Shown here piece by piece: positions 6,729 through 13,123 of a DNA stretch of 13,738 bases. A model generated the notes under the pieces. The model made no database searches and was not told the DNA's origin. It was given only the letters and a program-made list of their open reading frames with translations. Origin of the DNA: Bacillota bacterium (GTDB taxonomy: Bacteria > Bacillota > Thermosediminibacteria > Thermosediminibacterales > Thermosediminibacteraceae); assembly GCA_003242255.1 (NCBI GenBank), contig QGUT01000035.1:1-13738 (forward strand). The letters are read 5' to 3'. The stretch's first letter is position 1, and each line of letters starts with the position of its first letter. The position numbers and the translations under genes were made by a program.

Positions 6729-6757
6729 ATTATATAACAAAAATTTTCTTTTGTAAA
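6729..6757 (-). promoter_or_regulatory. Sigma-A promoter of the ATPase/riboswitch transcript
   Basis: On the minus strand TTTACA (6757-6752) and a perfect TATAAT (6734-6729) are separated by 17 bp. The start site would fall near 6722, giving a leader of about 275 nt that contains the whole riboswitch. A small AAGAGG/CCTCTT inverted repeat lies between start site and aptamer. Confidence 0.82.
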
Positions 6758-6774
6758 GCAATATATCATACGAG

Positions 6775-6803
6775 TTGACGGGAAAAAGCTTTAGCGATAA
6801 ACT
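6775..6803 (+). promoter_or_regulatory. Probable sigma-A promoter of queT-mltG-PBP
   Basis: TTGACG (6775-6780, 5/6) and TAAACT (6798-6803, 4/6) are separated by 17 bp, divergent from the ATPase promoter with the two -35 boxes 17 bp apart. The resulting leader is only ~30 nt, too short for a preQ1 riboswitch. Confidence 0.5.
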
Positions 6804-6839
6804 AAAAAGGAATAAAATTTTAGGGAGGATGGAAGTTTA

Positions 6840-7316
6840 GTGAAATCTTTGAGATATATAGTGCGAGCCTCGATAATAGCCGGAATTTACGCCGTATTGA
6901 CTTATTTTTTAAAACCGATAAGTTATGGGCCTCTGCAGGTGCGGGTTTCGGAAGCACTCACTCTCCTGCCTTTAATAGAAAGTTCCGCAGTGCCCGGCCT
7001 TTTTGTAGGCTGCTTTCTGGCAAATTTGCTGGGGGGCTTAGGACCGTGGGACGTATACGGAGGCAGTCTGATTACTCTAGCAGCTGCCTATTTAACGAGT
7101 AAAATGCCGAACCCGTTCCTGGGAGCGCTTCCGCCTATTATTCTCAATGCTGTCGGGGTATCGTATTATCTTAGCCTTTTATACGGTTTGCCTTATTTAC
7201 TTACAGCATTCTACATAGCCATTGGAGAACTTGTAGCCGTTGGCTTTCTGGGAATACCCATGCTTATGTTTATAAATCGGACAGGCTTGATTAAATATTT
7301 CGAGAAAGTGCGGTAA
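6840..7316 (+). CDS. queT: QueT family transporter (preQ1/queuosine-precursor ECF S component)
   Basis: 158-residue integral membrane protein with about five to six hydrophobic helices. It is the substrate-binding S component of an energy-coupling-factor importer for queuosine precursors (preQ1); the shared ECF module is not in the window. Family hallmarks: ISYGPLQVRVSEALTLLP (27-44), GCFLANLLGGLGPWDVYGGS (about 57-76), and a conserved C-terminal IGELVAVGFLG. The start is GTG 6840 with GGGAGG (6823-6828) 11 nt upstream. An ATG at 6829 opens only three codons before a stop. No queuosine biosynthesis genes are adjacent and no preQ1 aptamer is visible. It is followed within 2-14 bases by mltG. 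Substrate assignment rests on the family. Confidence 0.9.
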   Translation: MKSLRYIVRASIIAGIYAVLTYFLKPISYGPLQVRVSEALTLLPLIESSAVPGLFVGCFLANLLGGLGPWDVYGGSLITLAAAYLTSKMPNPFLGALPPIILNAVGVSYYLSLLYGLPYLLTAFYIAIGELVAVGFLGIPMLMFINRTGLIKYFEKVR

Positions 7317-7330
7317 AGGTGGGATTTAGC

Positions 7331-8401
7331 TTGCAGGGTATAAAAATTTTTTTGCAAAAGCTCAAGGATAGCCAGGGGTTACAAAAACTAAGGCGATGGA
7401 GGCGGCTGCTTTTTATAACAACAATTTTGTTCTTAGGTCTTTCCGGGGCCCTGTGGTACCACTGGATGCTGTTGCCGGTCAACTCGGAAAAGCTTGACCC
7501 GATTTCTTTTGAGATTAAAAGGGGTATGACAGCGAAAGCCGTCGGCCAGAATCTAAAAAAAGAGGGTTTGATAAAAAATTCCATGGTTTTCTTAATATAC
7601 GCCAAAATAAATGGTCTCGATACGAAATTTAAATCCGGCCATTACCGATTAAACTATGCCATGAGCTTGCCGGAGATGGTAGATAAATTTGTTAAAGGGG
7701 AAGTGGATTTAAAAAAGATAACTATACCGGAAGGGCTCACTTTGGAAAAAATAGCTGAAGTATTCGAATCGAATGAATTGGCATCTAAAGAGGAATTTTT
7801 AAGCTACGCCGTTCCTTCGTTATTTGAAGATAAATATCCTTTTTTGAAGGCATTGCCGGAAGGGGCTACATTAGAAGGATTTTTGTTCCCCGATACGTAC
7901 TTTTTTCCGAAAGATAGCCCTGTAAGCTTATATATAGATGCTATGATAAATAGATTTCACGAGGTATATTATAAAAATGAAGAATTTTTGGAAAAAGAGA
8001 AGAAACTGGGTCTAAATACTTATCAGGTCATTACACTGGCTTCCATAGTAGAAAGAGAAGCAAAGTTGAACGATGAAAGGCCGATTATAGCCGCTGTTTT
8101 CCTGAATCGATTGAAAAAGGGCATGCCGCTTCAGTCCTGCGCTACTGTGGAATATGTGCTGAAAGAACACAAAGAGGTGCTGACCCTGGAAGACCTCAAG
8201 GTGGAATCGCCTTACAATACTTACATCCATAAAGGACTACCTCCGGGTCCCATATCCTCGCCGGGAGTGGAATCCATAAAGGCAGTCTTAAATCCGGCGG
8301 ATGTGGACTACCTTTACTTCGTGGCGAACAAAGACGGTTCGCACACTTTTAACAGGACGTACGAAGAACATCTTAGAGCTAAAAGAATGAATGAACTATG
8401 A
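7331..8401 (+). CDS. mltG: Endolytic peptidoglycan transglycosylase MltG (YceG-like)
   Basis: 356-residue membrane-anchored enzyme that cleaves nascent glycan strands and is thought to end their elongation. An N-terminal basic stretch and single transmembrane helix (about residues 26-46) are followed by a LysM-like subdomain (about 60-125) and the YceG catalytic domain. The catalytic glutamate is in ASIVEREA (E241 here). Other signatures are AAVFLNRLKKGMPLQSCATVEY, SPYNTYIHKGLPPGPISSPG and YFVANKDGSHTF. The Cys-Ala in LQSCATVEY, in place of the Asp-Pro of enterobacterial enzymes, is usual for Clostridia. I prefer TTG 7331 because AAAGGTGGG sits ~8 nt upstream. GTG 7319, four codons earlier, is possible but has no ribosome binding site. 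It lies between queT and a PBP gene and probably shares their transcript. Confidence 0.93.
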   Translation: MQGIKIFLQKLKDSQGLQKLRRWRRLLFITTILFLGLSGALWYHWMLLPVNSEKLDPISFEIKRGMTAKAVGQNLKKEGLIKNSMVFLIYAKINGLDTKFKSGHYRLNYAMSLPEMVDKFVKGEVDLKKITIPEGLTLEKIAEVFESNELASKEEFLSYAVPSLFEDKYPFLKALPEGATLEGFLFPDTYFFPKDSPVSLYIDAMINRFHEVYYKNEEFLEKEKKLGLNTYQVITLASIVEREAKLNDERPIIAAVFLNRLKKGMPLQSCATVEYVLKEHKEVLTLEDLKVESPYNTYIHKGLPPGPISSPGVESIKAVLNPADVDYLYFVANKDGSHTFNRTYEEHLRAKRMNEL

Positions 8402-8424
8402 ATTCTTTAGGCATAAAAAAATCA

Positions 8425-8461
8425 AAAGGTGAAAACCATATATATGGGTGATTGCATGTGA
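8425..8461 (+). other. Possible leader mini-ORF and palindrome before the PBP gene
   Basis: AAAGGTGA (8425-8432) precedes an ATG at 8444 that opens a five-codon frame (MGDCM) ending at TGA 8459-8461, overlapping the PBP start GTG 8458. A perfect 12-bp palindrome CCATATATATGG (8436-8447) runs into the GGGTGA that serves the PBP gene. It could couple or dampen translation. Seen in sequence; function speculative. Confidence 0.3.
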
Positions 8462-10047
8462 ATAAAGGCGATAGGATAATTTTTTTGTTCGCCTTTTTAT
8501 TTTTTTTAACAGGAATATTGTTGTTCAGGATTTTTGACATTCAAATATTGTCCCACGAGGATTTATACGACAAAGCGTTAGCCCAATGGGGGGGAATATC
8601 GAGGGAAGTAACGCGGGGTGGAGTTTTTGACAGGAACGGCGAATCGCTTTTGGGTTCATACGAAGAAAAATACGTCTATATTTCACCCAAGTGGCTAAAG
8701 GATGAGGAAATCGAATTTCTGCACCAAAAAAACGTCTTAAGTGGCCAATCGGACAAGCCTGTAAGTTTGAAACTATCCGATCTGGATCCAGAAATTTCCG
8801 ATATGTTTATCGGTAAAACACCGGGCTTTTTTGTCTTTTCGAAAACTATGCGTTATGGCCCCAATGCCCTTGCTACTCACCTGGTTGGATACGACGGAAA
8901 AACTGGTATAGAAAAAGCTTTTAATCATATTCTGGAAGGTACCAAAAAAGCTCATATATTTTTCGACGGTTTGGGACATCCCATACCCGGGTTGTCCCAA
9001 GGTGCAACTGGCAAAGAGAATTGGGGAATTTATCTGACAATCGATGGCAAAATCCAGGCCGCCGTTGAGAGAGTCATGGATCAATCGGTGGATAAAGGCG
9101 CGGTTGTAGTGATGGATGCTCGTACCGGCGAGATTCTGGCGATGGCAAGCAGGCCCAATTACAAGCAATATGAACTTGAAAAGTACATCAAAGGTAAAGA
9201 TTCGCCCCTTGTCAATAGAACCGGCCAAGCATTTATACCCGGTTCGATATTTAAAATCGTAATCCTTTCGGCAGCCCTGGAAGAAAAGCTAGCAGAACTC
9301 GAAGATGAATTTTATTGTGCGGGCTCAATAGAGGTAGGAGGAAATGTAATTCACTGCAGCAGTTATGAAAAAGGGGGCCACGGATTAATTACCCTCAAAG
9401 ATGCTTTTGCCCATTCTTGTAATACGGTTTTCATAGAACTGGGAATAATGCTGGGCAAGGAGAAAATCCTAGAGTACGCCGAAAAATTCGGTTTAGGCAA
9501 AAGGGTATTAGATATATTGCCGGAAGAAAAATCGGGTTCCATTCCAGCTCCCGAGGATGTTTATTACGCCGATTTGGGCAATCTTTCTATAGGCCAGGGG
9601 GATCTGCAGATAACACCGCTGCAGGCAGCTCAACTCATATCGATCGCTGCGAACGACGGCTTAAAAAAGCCTCCGTTGCTGGTAAAAAAGGTGGTTGACA
9701 AAGACGGGTTTATGAAGATGCTGGACTTTAAAGAAAAAAAGGCGGAGATGGTAATTTCGCCGGATACCGCTAAAAAAGTGAGAGAAGCCCTCGAAGCAGT
9801 GGTGGATTATGGAAGCGGTTATTTAGCCGCTCCCTCAGGGAGTGTCTTTAGTGCAGCGGGGAAGACAGGAACCGCCGAACTAGGAGACGGAACTAACCAT
9901 GCTTGGTTTACAGGGTATTTTCCGGCGGAGGATCCCCGATACGTCGTAACTGTTTTTATAGAAAAAGGGCAGTCGGGACCTTTAAAAGCGGCTCCTGTAT
10001 TTAAGAAAATCGCCGAAGAAATTTATTTTTTGGAAAACATAAAGTAA
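8458..10047 (+). CDS. Class B penicillin-binding protein (FtsI/PbpA-like D,D-transpeptidase)
   Basis: 529-residue single-pass membrane protein that cross-links peptidoglycan stem peptides outside the membrane. N-terminal transmembrane helix (about residues 7-26), then a short pedestal region with TRGGVFDRNGESL and the LVGYDGKTGIEKAF motif, then the transpeptidase domain from about 190. Active-site motifs are all present: SIFK with nucleophile S263 and K266, SCN (320-322) and KTG (469-471). There is no PASTA domain; the protein ends ~60 residues after KTG, so it is not SpoVD/PBP2x-like and is closer to PbpA/short FtsI-type proteins. Start GTG 8458 is preferred (GGGTGA 8446-8451); TTG 8452 would sit directly on the ribosome binding site. 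It follows mltG by 56 bases, suggesting a joint role in wall synthesis. Confidence 0.93.
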   Translation: MNKGDRIIFLFAFLFFLTGILLFRIFDIQILSHEDLYDKALAQWGGISREVTRGGVFDRNGESLLGSYEEKYVYISPKWLKDEEIEFLHQKNVLSGQSDKPVSLKLSDLDPEISDMFIGKTPGFFVFSKTMRYGPNALATHLVGYDGKTGIEKAFNHILEGTKKAHIFFDGLGHPIPGLSQGATGKENWGIYLTIDGKIQAAVERVMDQSVDKGAVVVMDARTGEILAMASRPNYKQYELEKYIKGKDSPLVNRTGQAFIPGSIFKIVILSAALEEKLAELEDEFYCAGSIEVGGNVIHCSSYEKGGHGLITLKDAFAHSCNTVFIELGIMLGKEKILEYAEKFGLGKRVLDILPEEKSGSIPAPEDVYYADLGNLSIGQGDLQITPLQAAQLISIAANDGLKKPPLLVKKVVDKDGFMKMLDFKEKKAEMVISPDTAKKVREALEAVVDYGSGYLAAPSGSVFSAAGKTGTAELGDGTNHAWFTGYFPAEDPRYVVTVFIEKGQSGPLKAAPVFKKIAEEIYFLENIK

Positions 10048-10053
10048 ACATGC

Positions 10054-10098
10054 ACTTCTTTTTTCCCAAAGTCATATTATATAGGTAATCGATAAAAC
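10054..10098 (+). promoter_or_regulatory. Candidate sporulation (sigma-K / sigma-E) promoter of sigK
   Basis: AC (10054-10055) followed 17 bp later by CATATTATA (10073-10081) fits the sigma-K consensus AC-N16/17-CATAnnnTA. The overlapping GTCATATT (10071-10078) also resembles the sigma-E -35 element, with a weaker -10 GATAAAAC (10091-10098, 5/8) 12 bp on. In Bacillus sigK is transcribed first by sigma-E and then by sigma-K itself, so this context fits, but both consensus sequences carry little information. No convincing sigma-A promoter was seen here. Confidence 0.45.
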
Positions 10099-10138
10099 CT
10101 TGCAGCTATTAAATATGGCTCTATTCCAAAGTCATATT
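10066..10138 (+). repeat. 13-bp direct repeat, 60 bp apart, upstream of sigK
   Basis: CCAAAGTCATATT occurs at 10066-10078 and again at 10126-10138, exactly 60 bp apart (start to start). The first copy overlaps the candidate sporulation promoter; the second ends 29 bp before the sigK start codon and has no matching -10. Candidate regulator-binding sites or a duplicated promoter fragment. Confidence 0.7.
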
Positions 10139-10167
10139 TAATGGCGAGGCAAGGAAGGGGGATTCAG

Positions 10168-10887
10168 ATGGATGGCATCCTGTCTTCTCTTATGACTTTG
10201 GGTCTTTTATTTTTTAAAGAATTTCTCACCTGGATGGGCTATATTGCCAACAACAATACGTTTCCAAAGCCGCTCACTCCCGAAGAAGAAGAGAAGTATC
10301 TCGAACTTTATAAAAAAGGGGACGAAGAGGCTAAAAATGTATTAATAGAGCGGAATCTCAGACTGGTAGCCCATGTAGTTAAAAAGTTCGCCAACACCGG
10401 AGAGGATATGGACGATTTAATTTCTATAGGCACCATAGGTTTGATTAAAGCAATAAATACGTTCAATGAGAGCAAGGGAAACCGACTGGCGACTTATGCT
10501 GCCCGGTGTATAGAAAACGAGATTTTAATGAATCTCCGTTCGACAAAAAAGACGAAGTTGGAAGTGTCCTTACAAGAGCCCATAGGTGTGGATAAAGAAG
10601 GCAATGAAATTTCCCTTATGGACGTACTAGGCACCGATTCCGACGCCATAATTGATGAAATAACTAACAAATTTCAACTCAAAAAACTCCGCGACAAAGT
10701 TGGAACGGTGCTGGAAGAACGCGAGAAAAAGGTAATAGAATTGAGATACGGATTGCACGACGGCAAAGTGAGGACTCAAAGGGAAACGGCCAAGATTCTG
10801 GGGATTTCCAGGTCCTATGTTTCCAGGATAGAAAAGAGGGCGATAATAAAGTTATTCAATGAATTTTTCTCGGAAGGATGCAGTTAA
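10168..10887 (+). CDS. sigK: RNA polymerase sporulation sigma factor, pro-sigma-K
   Basis: 239-residue sigma-70-family factor that drives late mother-cell gene expression during sporulation. The hydrophobic N-terminus (about residues 1-24) matches the membrane-associated pro-sequence removed by the SpoIVFB protease in Bacillus; the mature protein would begin near GYIANNNTFPKPL. Region 2 is strongly sigma-K-like: NLRLVAHVVKKFANTGED, DLISIGTIGLIKAI and LATYAARCIENEILM. The linker VSLQEPIGVDKEGNEISL is also typical, and region 4 has TQRETAKILGISRSYVSRIE. I chose ATG 10168 because AAGGAAGGGG (10151-10160) lies 7 nt upstream and this N-terminus aligns with known pro-sigma-K. ATG 10141 would add nine residues without a site. 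The gene is uninterrupted: no skin-type element splits it. Confidence 0.94.
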   Translation: MDGILSSLMTLGLLFFKEFLTWMGYIANNNTFPKPLTPEEEEKYLELYKKGDEEAKNVLIERNLRLVAHVVKKFANTGEDMDDLISIGTIGLIKAINTFNESKGNRLATYAARCIENEILMNLRSTKKTKLEVSLQEPIGVDKEGNEISLMDVLGTDSDAIIDEITNKFQLKKLRDKVGTVLEEREKKVIELRYGLHDGKVRTQRETAKILGISRSYVSRIEKRAIIKLFNEFFSEGCS

Positions 10888-10912
10888 CTAATTACAAGTA
10901 TGATGATATAAT
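10884..10912 (+). promoter_or_regulatory. Extended -10 promoter of yqeG
   Basis: TTAACT (10884-10889, 4/6 to -35, overlapping the sigK stop) is 17 bp from a perfect TATAAT (10907-10912) preceded by TG-A, giving the extended -10 TGATATAAT (10904-10912). yqeG can therefore be expressed in vegetative cells independently of sigK. Confidence 0.78.
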
Positions 10913-10957
10913 TTATATGCGCCATTTTGCTCAAATTATTTTTTTGTGGAGGCCTTT

Positions 10958-11470
10958 ATGTTGAAATTGCTGTTGCCGGATTTTTACATTACGGACATCT
11001 TTGAAATAGATTTTGACTATTTGAAAAAAAAGGGCATAAAAGCCATTTTGATAGATCTAGACAATACCCTCATGCCCTGGAATTCCGATGAGGTGAACAC
11101 TGAGCTCATCGATTGGATAGCACGAGGCAGGGAAAAAGGTTTTAGATTTTGTATTGTATCTAACAATTTTGCAAAGAGAATAATAAATTGTTCGGAAAAA
11201 TTAGGAATTCCAGCCGCTACAGGTGCTTTTAAGCCGGGTAGAAAAATCTTTTTAAAAGGTATGGAGATTACGGGGACTTCTCCCGCGGAAACCGCCTTTG
11301 TAGGAGACCAGCTGTTTACAGATGTATTGGGAGCCAAGAGGGTGGGGATTACGGTTATTCTGGTAAAGCCGATAAGCGAAAAAGAGTTTTTCTGGACCAA
11401 ATTAGTGAGGCGATTGGAGAAAAAATTGATCAAAACCATGGAGGAAAAAGGTCTTTTAAAAAAATTTTAA
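10958..11470 (+). CDS. yqeG: YqeG family HAD IIIA-type phosphatase
   Basis: 170-residue soluble HAD-superfamily phosphatase of the YqeG group; the related yeast protein Gep4 is a phosphatidylglycerophosphate phosphatase, so a similar role is possible but unproven. Motif I DLDNTL with nucleophile D33 and acid D35, motif II VSNN (67-70), motif III K92 in FKPGRK, and motif IV GDQLFTD (D117, D122) are all present, so it should be active. The ATG at 10958 has GGAGG (10948-10952) 5 nt upstream; a GTG at 10946 overlaps that site and is not the start. It has its own promoter and ends in a bidirectional terminator. Confidence 0.92.
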   Translation: MLKLLLPDFYITDIFEIDFDYLKKKGIKAILIDLDNTLMPWNSDEVNTELIDWIARGREKGFRFCIVSNNFAKRIINCSEKLGIPAATGAFKPGRKIFLKGMEITGTSPAETAFVGDQLFTDVLGAKRVGITVILVKPISEKEFFWTKLVRRLEKKLIKTMEEKGLLKKF

Positions 11471-11497
11471 AACCAGTGACGCATTGATACATAAAAG

Positions 11498-11540
11498 CCA
11501 AATAAAGAGCCCGGGGTTTTCCCCGGGGCTTTTTATTTGG
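11498..11540. terminator. Strong bidirectional terminator between yqeG and the amidase gene
   Basis: A GC-rich core (AGCCCGGGG, 11508-11516, with CCCCGGGGCT, 11521-11530, one bulged G, TTTT loop) is extended by an A/T stem: CCAAATAAA at 11498-11506 with TTTATTTGG at 11532-11540. A U-rich tail is produced on either strand. It overlaps the amidase stop codon and follows yqeG by 27 bases. Confidence 0.92.
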
Positions 11541-12870
11541 TAGAAAAATACCTTAAAATCCCCTTATATAGTCCTTCTGCGGCTTTCTGCCGGAACTCCT
11601 CGGTCTTGAGCAGAGCTAAGTCCTGTTTATTGCTCATGAAAGCCACCTCAACCAGAGCTGAAGGCATCTTGGTTTCCCTGGTGACAACCAGGTTTGGCCT
11701 CTCGGAAATTCCCAAATCCGGCAAACCTAAGGTTTCGACCATAGCCTTCTGGAGTATCTGAGCTAGCGCCTTTTTCTCAGGAGACGGATAGTATAAAGTC
11801 ATGGTTCCCGAGGTGGATGCATTGGTGCTGGCATTGCAGTGGATACTCACGAAAAGGTGCGCTCCCGCCTGATTGGCTATATCGGCTCTAGTGTAGAGAT
11901 TTACGTAAACGTCGCTTTCCCGGGTCATCAGAACCCTTGCGCCGCTTCTTTCTAATAGATTTTTTAGCCTGATCGCGATGTCCAGGTTAAAATCTTTTTC
12001 GTTATAACCCGAATATACTGCTCCGGGGTCAGTCCCCCCATGCCCTGGGTCTATAACAATTATTTTGTTGCTTAAAGGATTTTCATCATCGCCGCGCGAT
12101 GAGGTTTGGCGGGAAAAAATCACTGTAATTTCCTCGCCACTCTGGATAATTCTGTAATTTGGATTGCCTTTTAAATCAAAAACCACTCTTGCTATATAAG
12201 GTTTTACCGAAAATTGGCCGACGCGGATATCCTTTATATATTCGTTCGGCAAAACCTCCGGTTTCACAGCAGAAATCTCAGCATTGGAGATATCCAGTAC
12301 CAATCGGTAATCATCGTTATACGGTGAACCTAAAATAAAGGATTTGTACGTGGCCGGGTAAGTAGTTTTCAACCGGGCCACCAAACCTCCGTCTTCTTCG
12401 ACAACTTCGACAGAGGATAAATTGTTCAACGGCCCTTCTGACTCGTCCCTCTTTATTACGTCAACCCTCTGCAATTTGTCGTCCCAGTGGACTTCTGCTC
12501 CTAACGCCTCTCCGATGAACCTAAGCGGGACCATGGTTCTGCCATTTATCAGCTTTGCGGGGACGTCCAAGATTACTTTCTGCTGATTTATAAAAGCTTT
12601 CGTGTCGTTTATTTTGAGTTCTATCTGCTTTCCGCCCAGACTTACTTTTACCGTTTTGCTGTTTTCGTTCCAGGACACCTTTGCGCCAAGATGTTCGGAT
12701 ATAACCCTGATGGGTGCTAAGGTTCTTCCGTTCTGAAGGACCGGCGGGACATCGGAAATTACCTTCTGGTTGTTCACGTAAATTTCTACAGGTTGTGCAG
12801 CTTGGACAGCACAAAAGGCGCTTTGTAAAATAAGCGCAACTAAAACTACAAAAATTACCTTTTTGATCAT
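11533..12870 (-). CDS. Secreted N-acetylmuramoyl-L-alanine amidase (stalk-AMIN-Amidase_3)
   Basis: 445-residue exported zinc amidase that cuts the bond between MurNAc and L-Ala in peptidoglycan. Signal peptide at residues 1-24 (KK, hydrophobic core, likely cut at VQA-AQ; no lipobox). Two tandem copper-amine-oxidase-N-like stalk repeats follow (about 28-78 and 86-139), each with the NGRTxxPxRxI...LGAxVxW pattern. An AMIN-type domain (about 150-253) comes next, then Amidase_3 (about 269-443) with zinc ligands H277 (DPGHGG), E291 and H344 (SIHCNAS) and the catalytic E408 (VEVAFMSN). All catalytic residues are intact. ATG 12870 (minus strand) has GGAGGG 9 nt upstream. It is transcribed divergently from pilB. 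A role in cell separation or sporulation is possible but not shown. Confidence 0.94.
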   Translation of the reverse strand: MIKKVIFVVLVALILQSAFCAVQAAQPVEIYVNNQKVISDVPPVLQNGRTLAPIRVISEHLGAKVSWNENSKTVKVSLGGKQIELKINDTKAFINQQKVILDVPAKLINGRTMVPLRFIGEALGAEVHWDDKLQRVDVIKRDESEGPLNNLSSVEVVEEDGGLVARLKTTYPATYKSFILGSPYNDDYRLVLDISNAEISAVKPEVLPNEYIKDIRVGQFSVKPYIARVVFDLKGNPNYRIIQSGEEITVIFSRQTSSRGDDENPLSNKIIVIDPGHGGTDPGAVYSGYNEKDFNLDIAIRLKNLLERSGARVLMTRESDVYVNLYTRADIANQAGAHLFVSIHCNASTNASTSGTMTLYYPSPEKKALAQILQKAMVETLGLPDLGISERPNLVVTRETKMPSALVEVAFMSNKQDLALLKTEEFRQKAAEGLYKGILRYFSTK

Positions 12871-13123
12871 GCCTAATTTCCCTCCTATCTGGTGTGACCT
12901 TTAGAGCGACTTTTTTCCTGATATAACATCTTTCGACTTTTTTCTCTCCAGTCCTCCTGTAAAATGAAAACGTAATAAAAATGTAAAGAAAAGGCGGGTT
13001 TGGACCGATTTGTAATTTCCTTATTTTAGCTTAAATGTGATATTTTTACTGAAAAATAGAGGAATTTGAAAAACAATGTTGAATATTTACTAACTAGAGA
13101 AAATTAACTACAAAGGTGATAAA
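12871..13123. other. Divergent intergenic region, amidase / pilB
   Basis: 253 bp, AT-rich, with no supported gene. It holds an 11-bp direct repeat CGACTTTTTTC (12907-12917 and 12934-12944, 27 bp apart). The second copy includes, on the minus strand, AGTCGAA, one mismatch from the Spo0A box TGTCGAA. No strong sigma-A promoter is evident for either gene. Weak candidates are TTTACA on the minus strand at 12987-12982, and TTGAAA (13066-13071) with TACTAA (13088-13093), 16 bp apart, on the + strand. Confidence 0.5.

Noticed and set aside
6775..6839. preQ1 riboswitch ahead of queT
   Set aside because: The A-rich stretch with CTTTAGC and ACTAAAAAGG looks superficially similar, but no P1 stem can be drawn and the predicted leader is only ~30 nt.
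8458..10047. Assignment of the PBP as SpoVD or PBP2x
   Set aside because: No C-terminal PASTA domain; the protein ends about 60 residues after the KTG motif.
10168..10887. Skin-like element interrupting sigK
   Set aside because: The sigma-K frame is continuous from pro-sequence to region 4 with no recombinase or break.
11017..11439. Minus-strand open frame of 140 codons opposite yqeG
   Set aside because: All HAD motifs are in the + strand frame; the opposite frame has no supporting signals.
11533..12870. Amidase as a lipoprotein (Cys20 near the signal peptide end)
   Set aside because: The residues before Cys20 (SAF) do not form a lipobox; a VQA-AQ type I cleavage site fits better.
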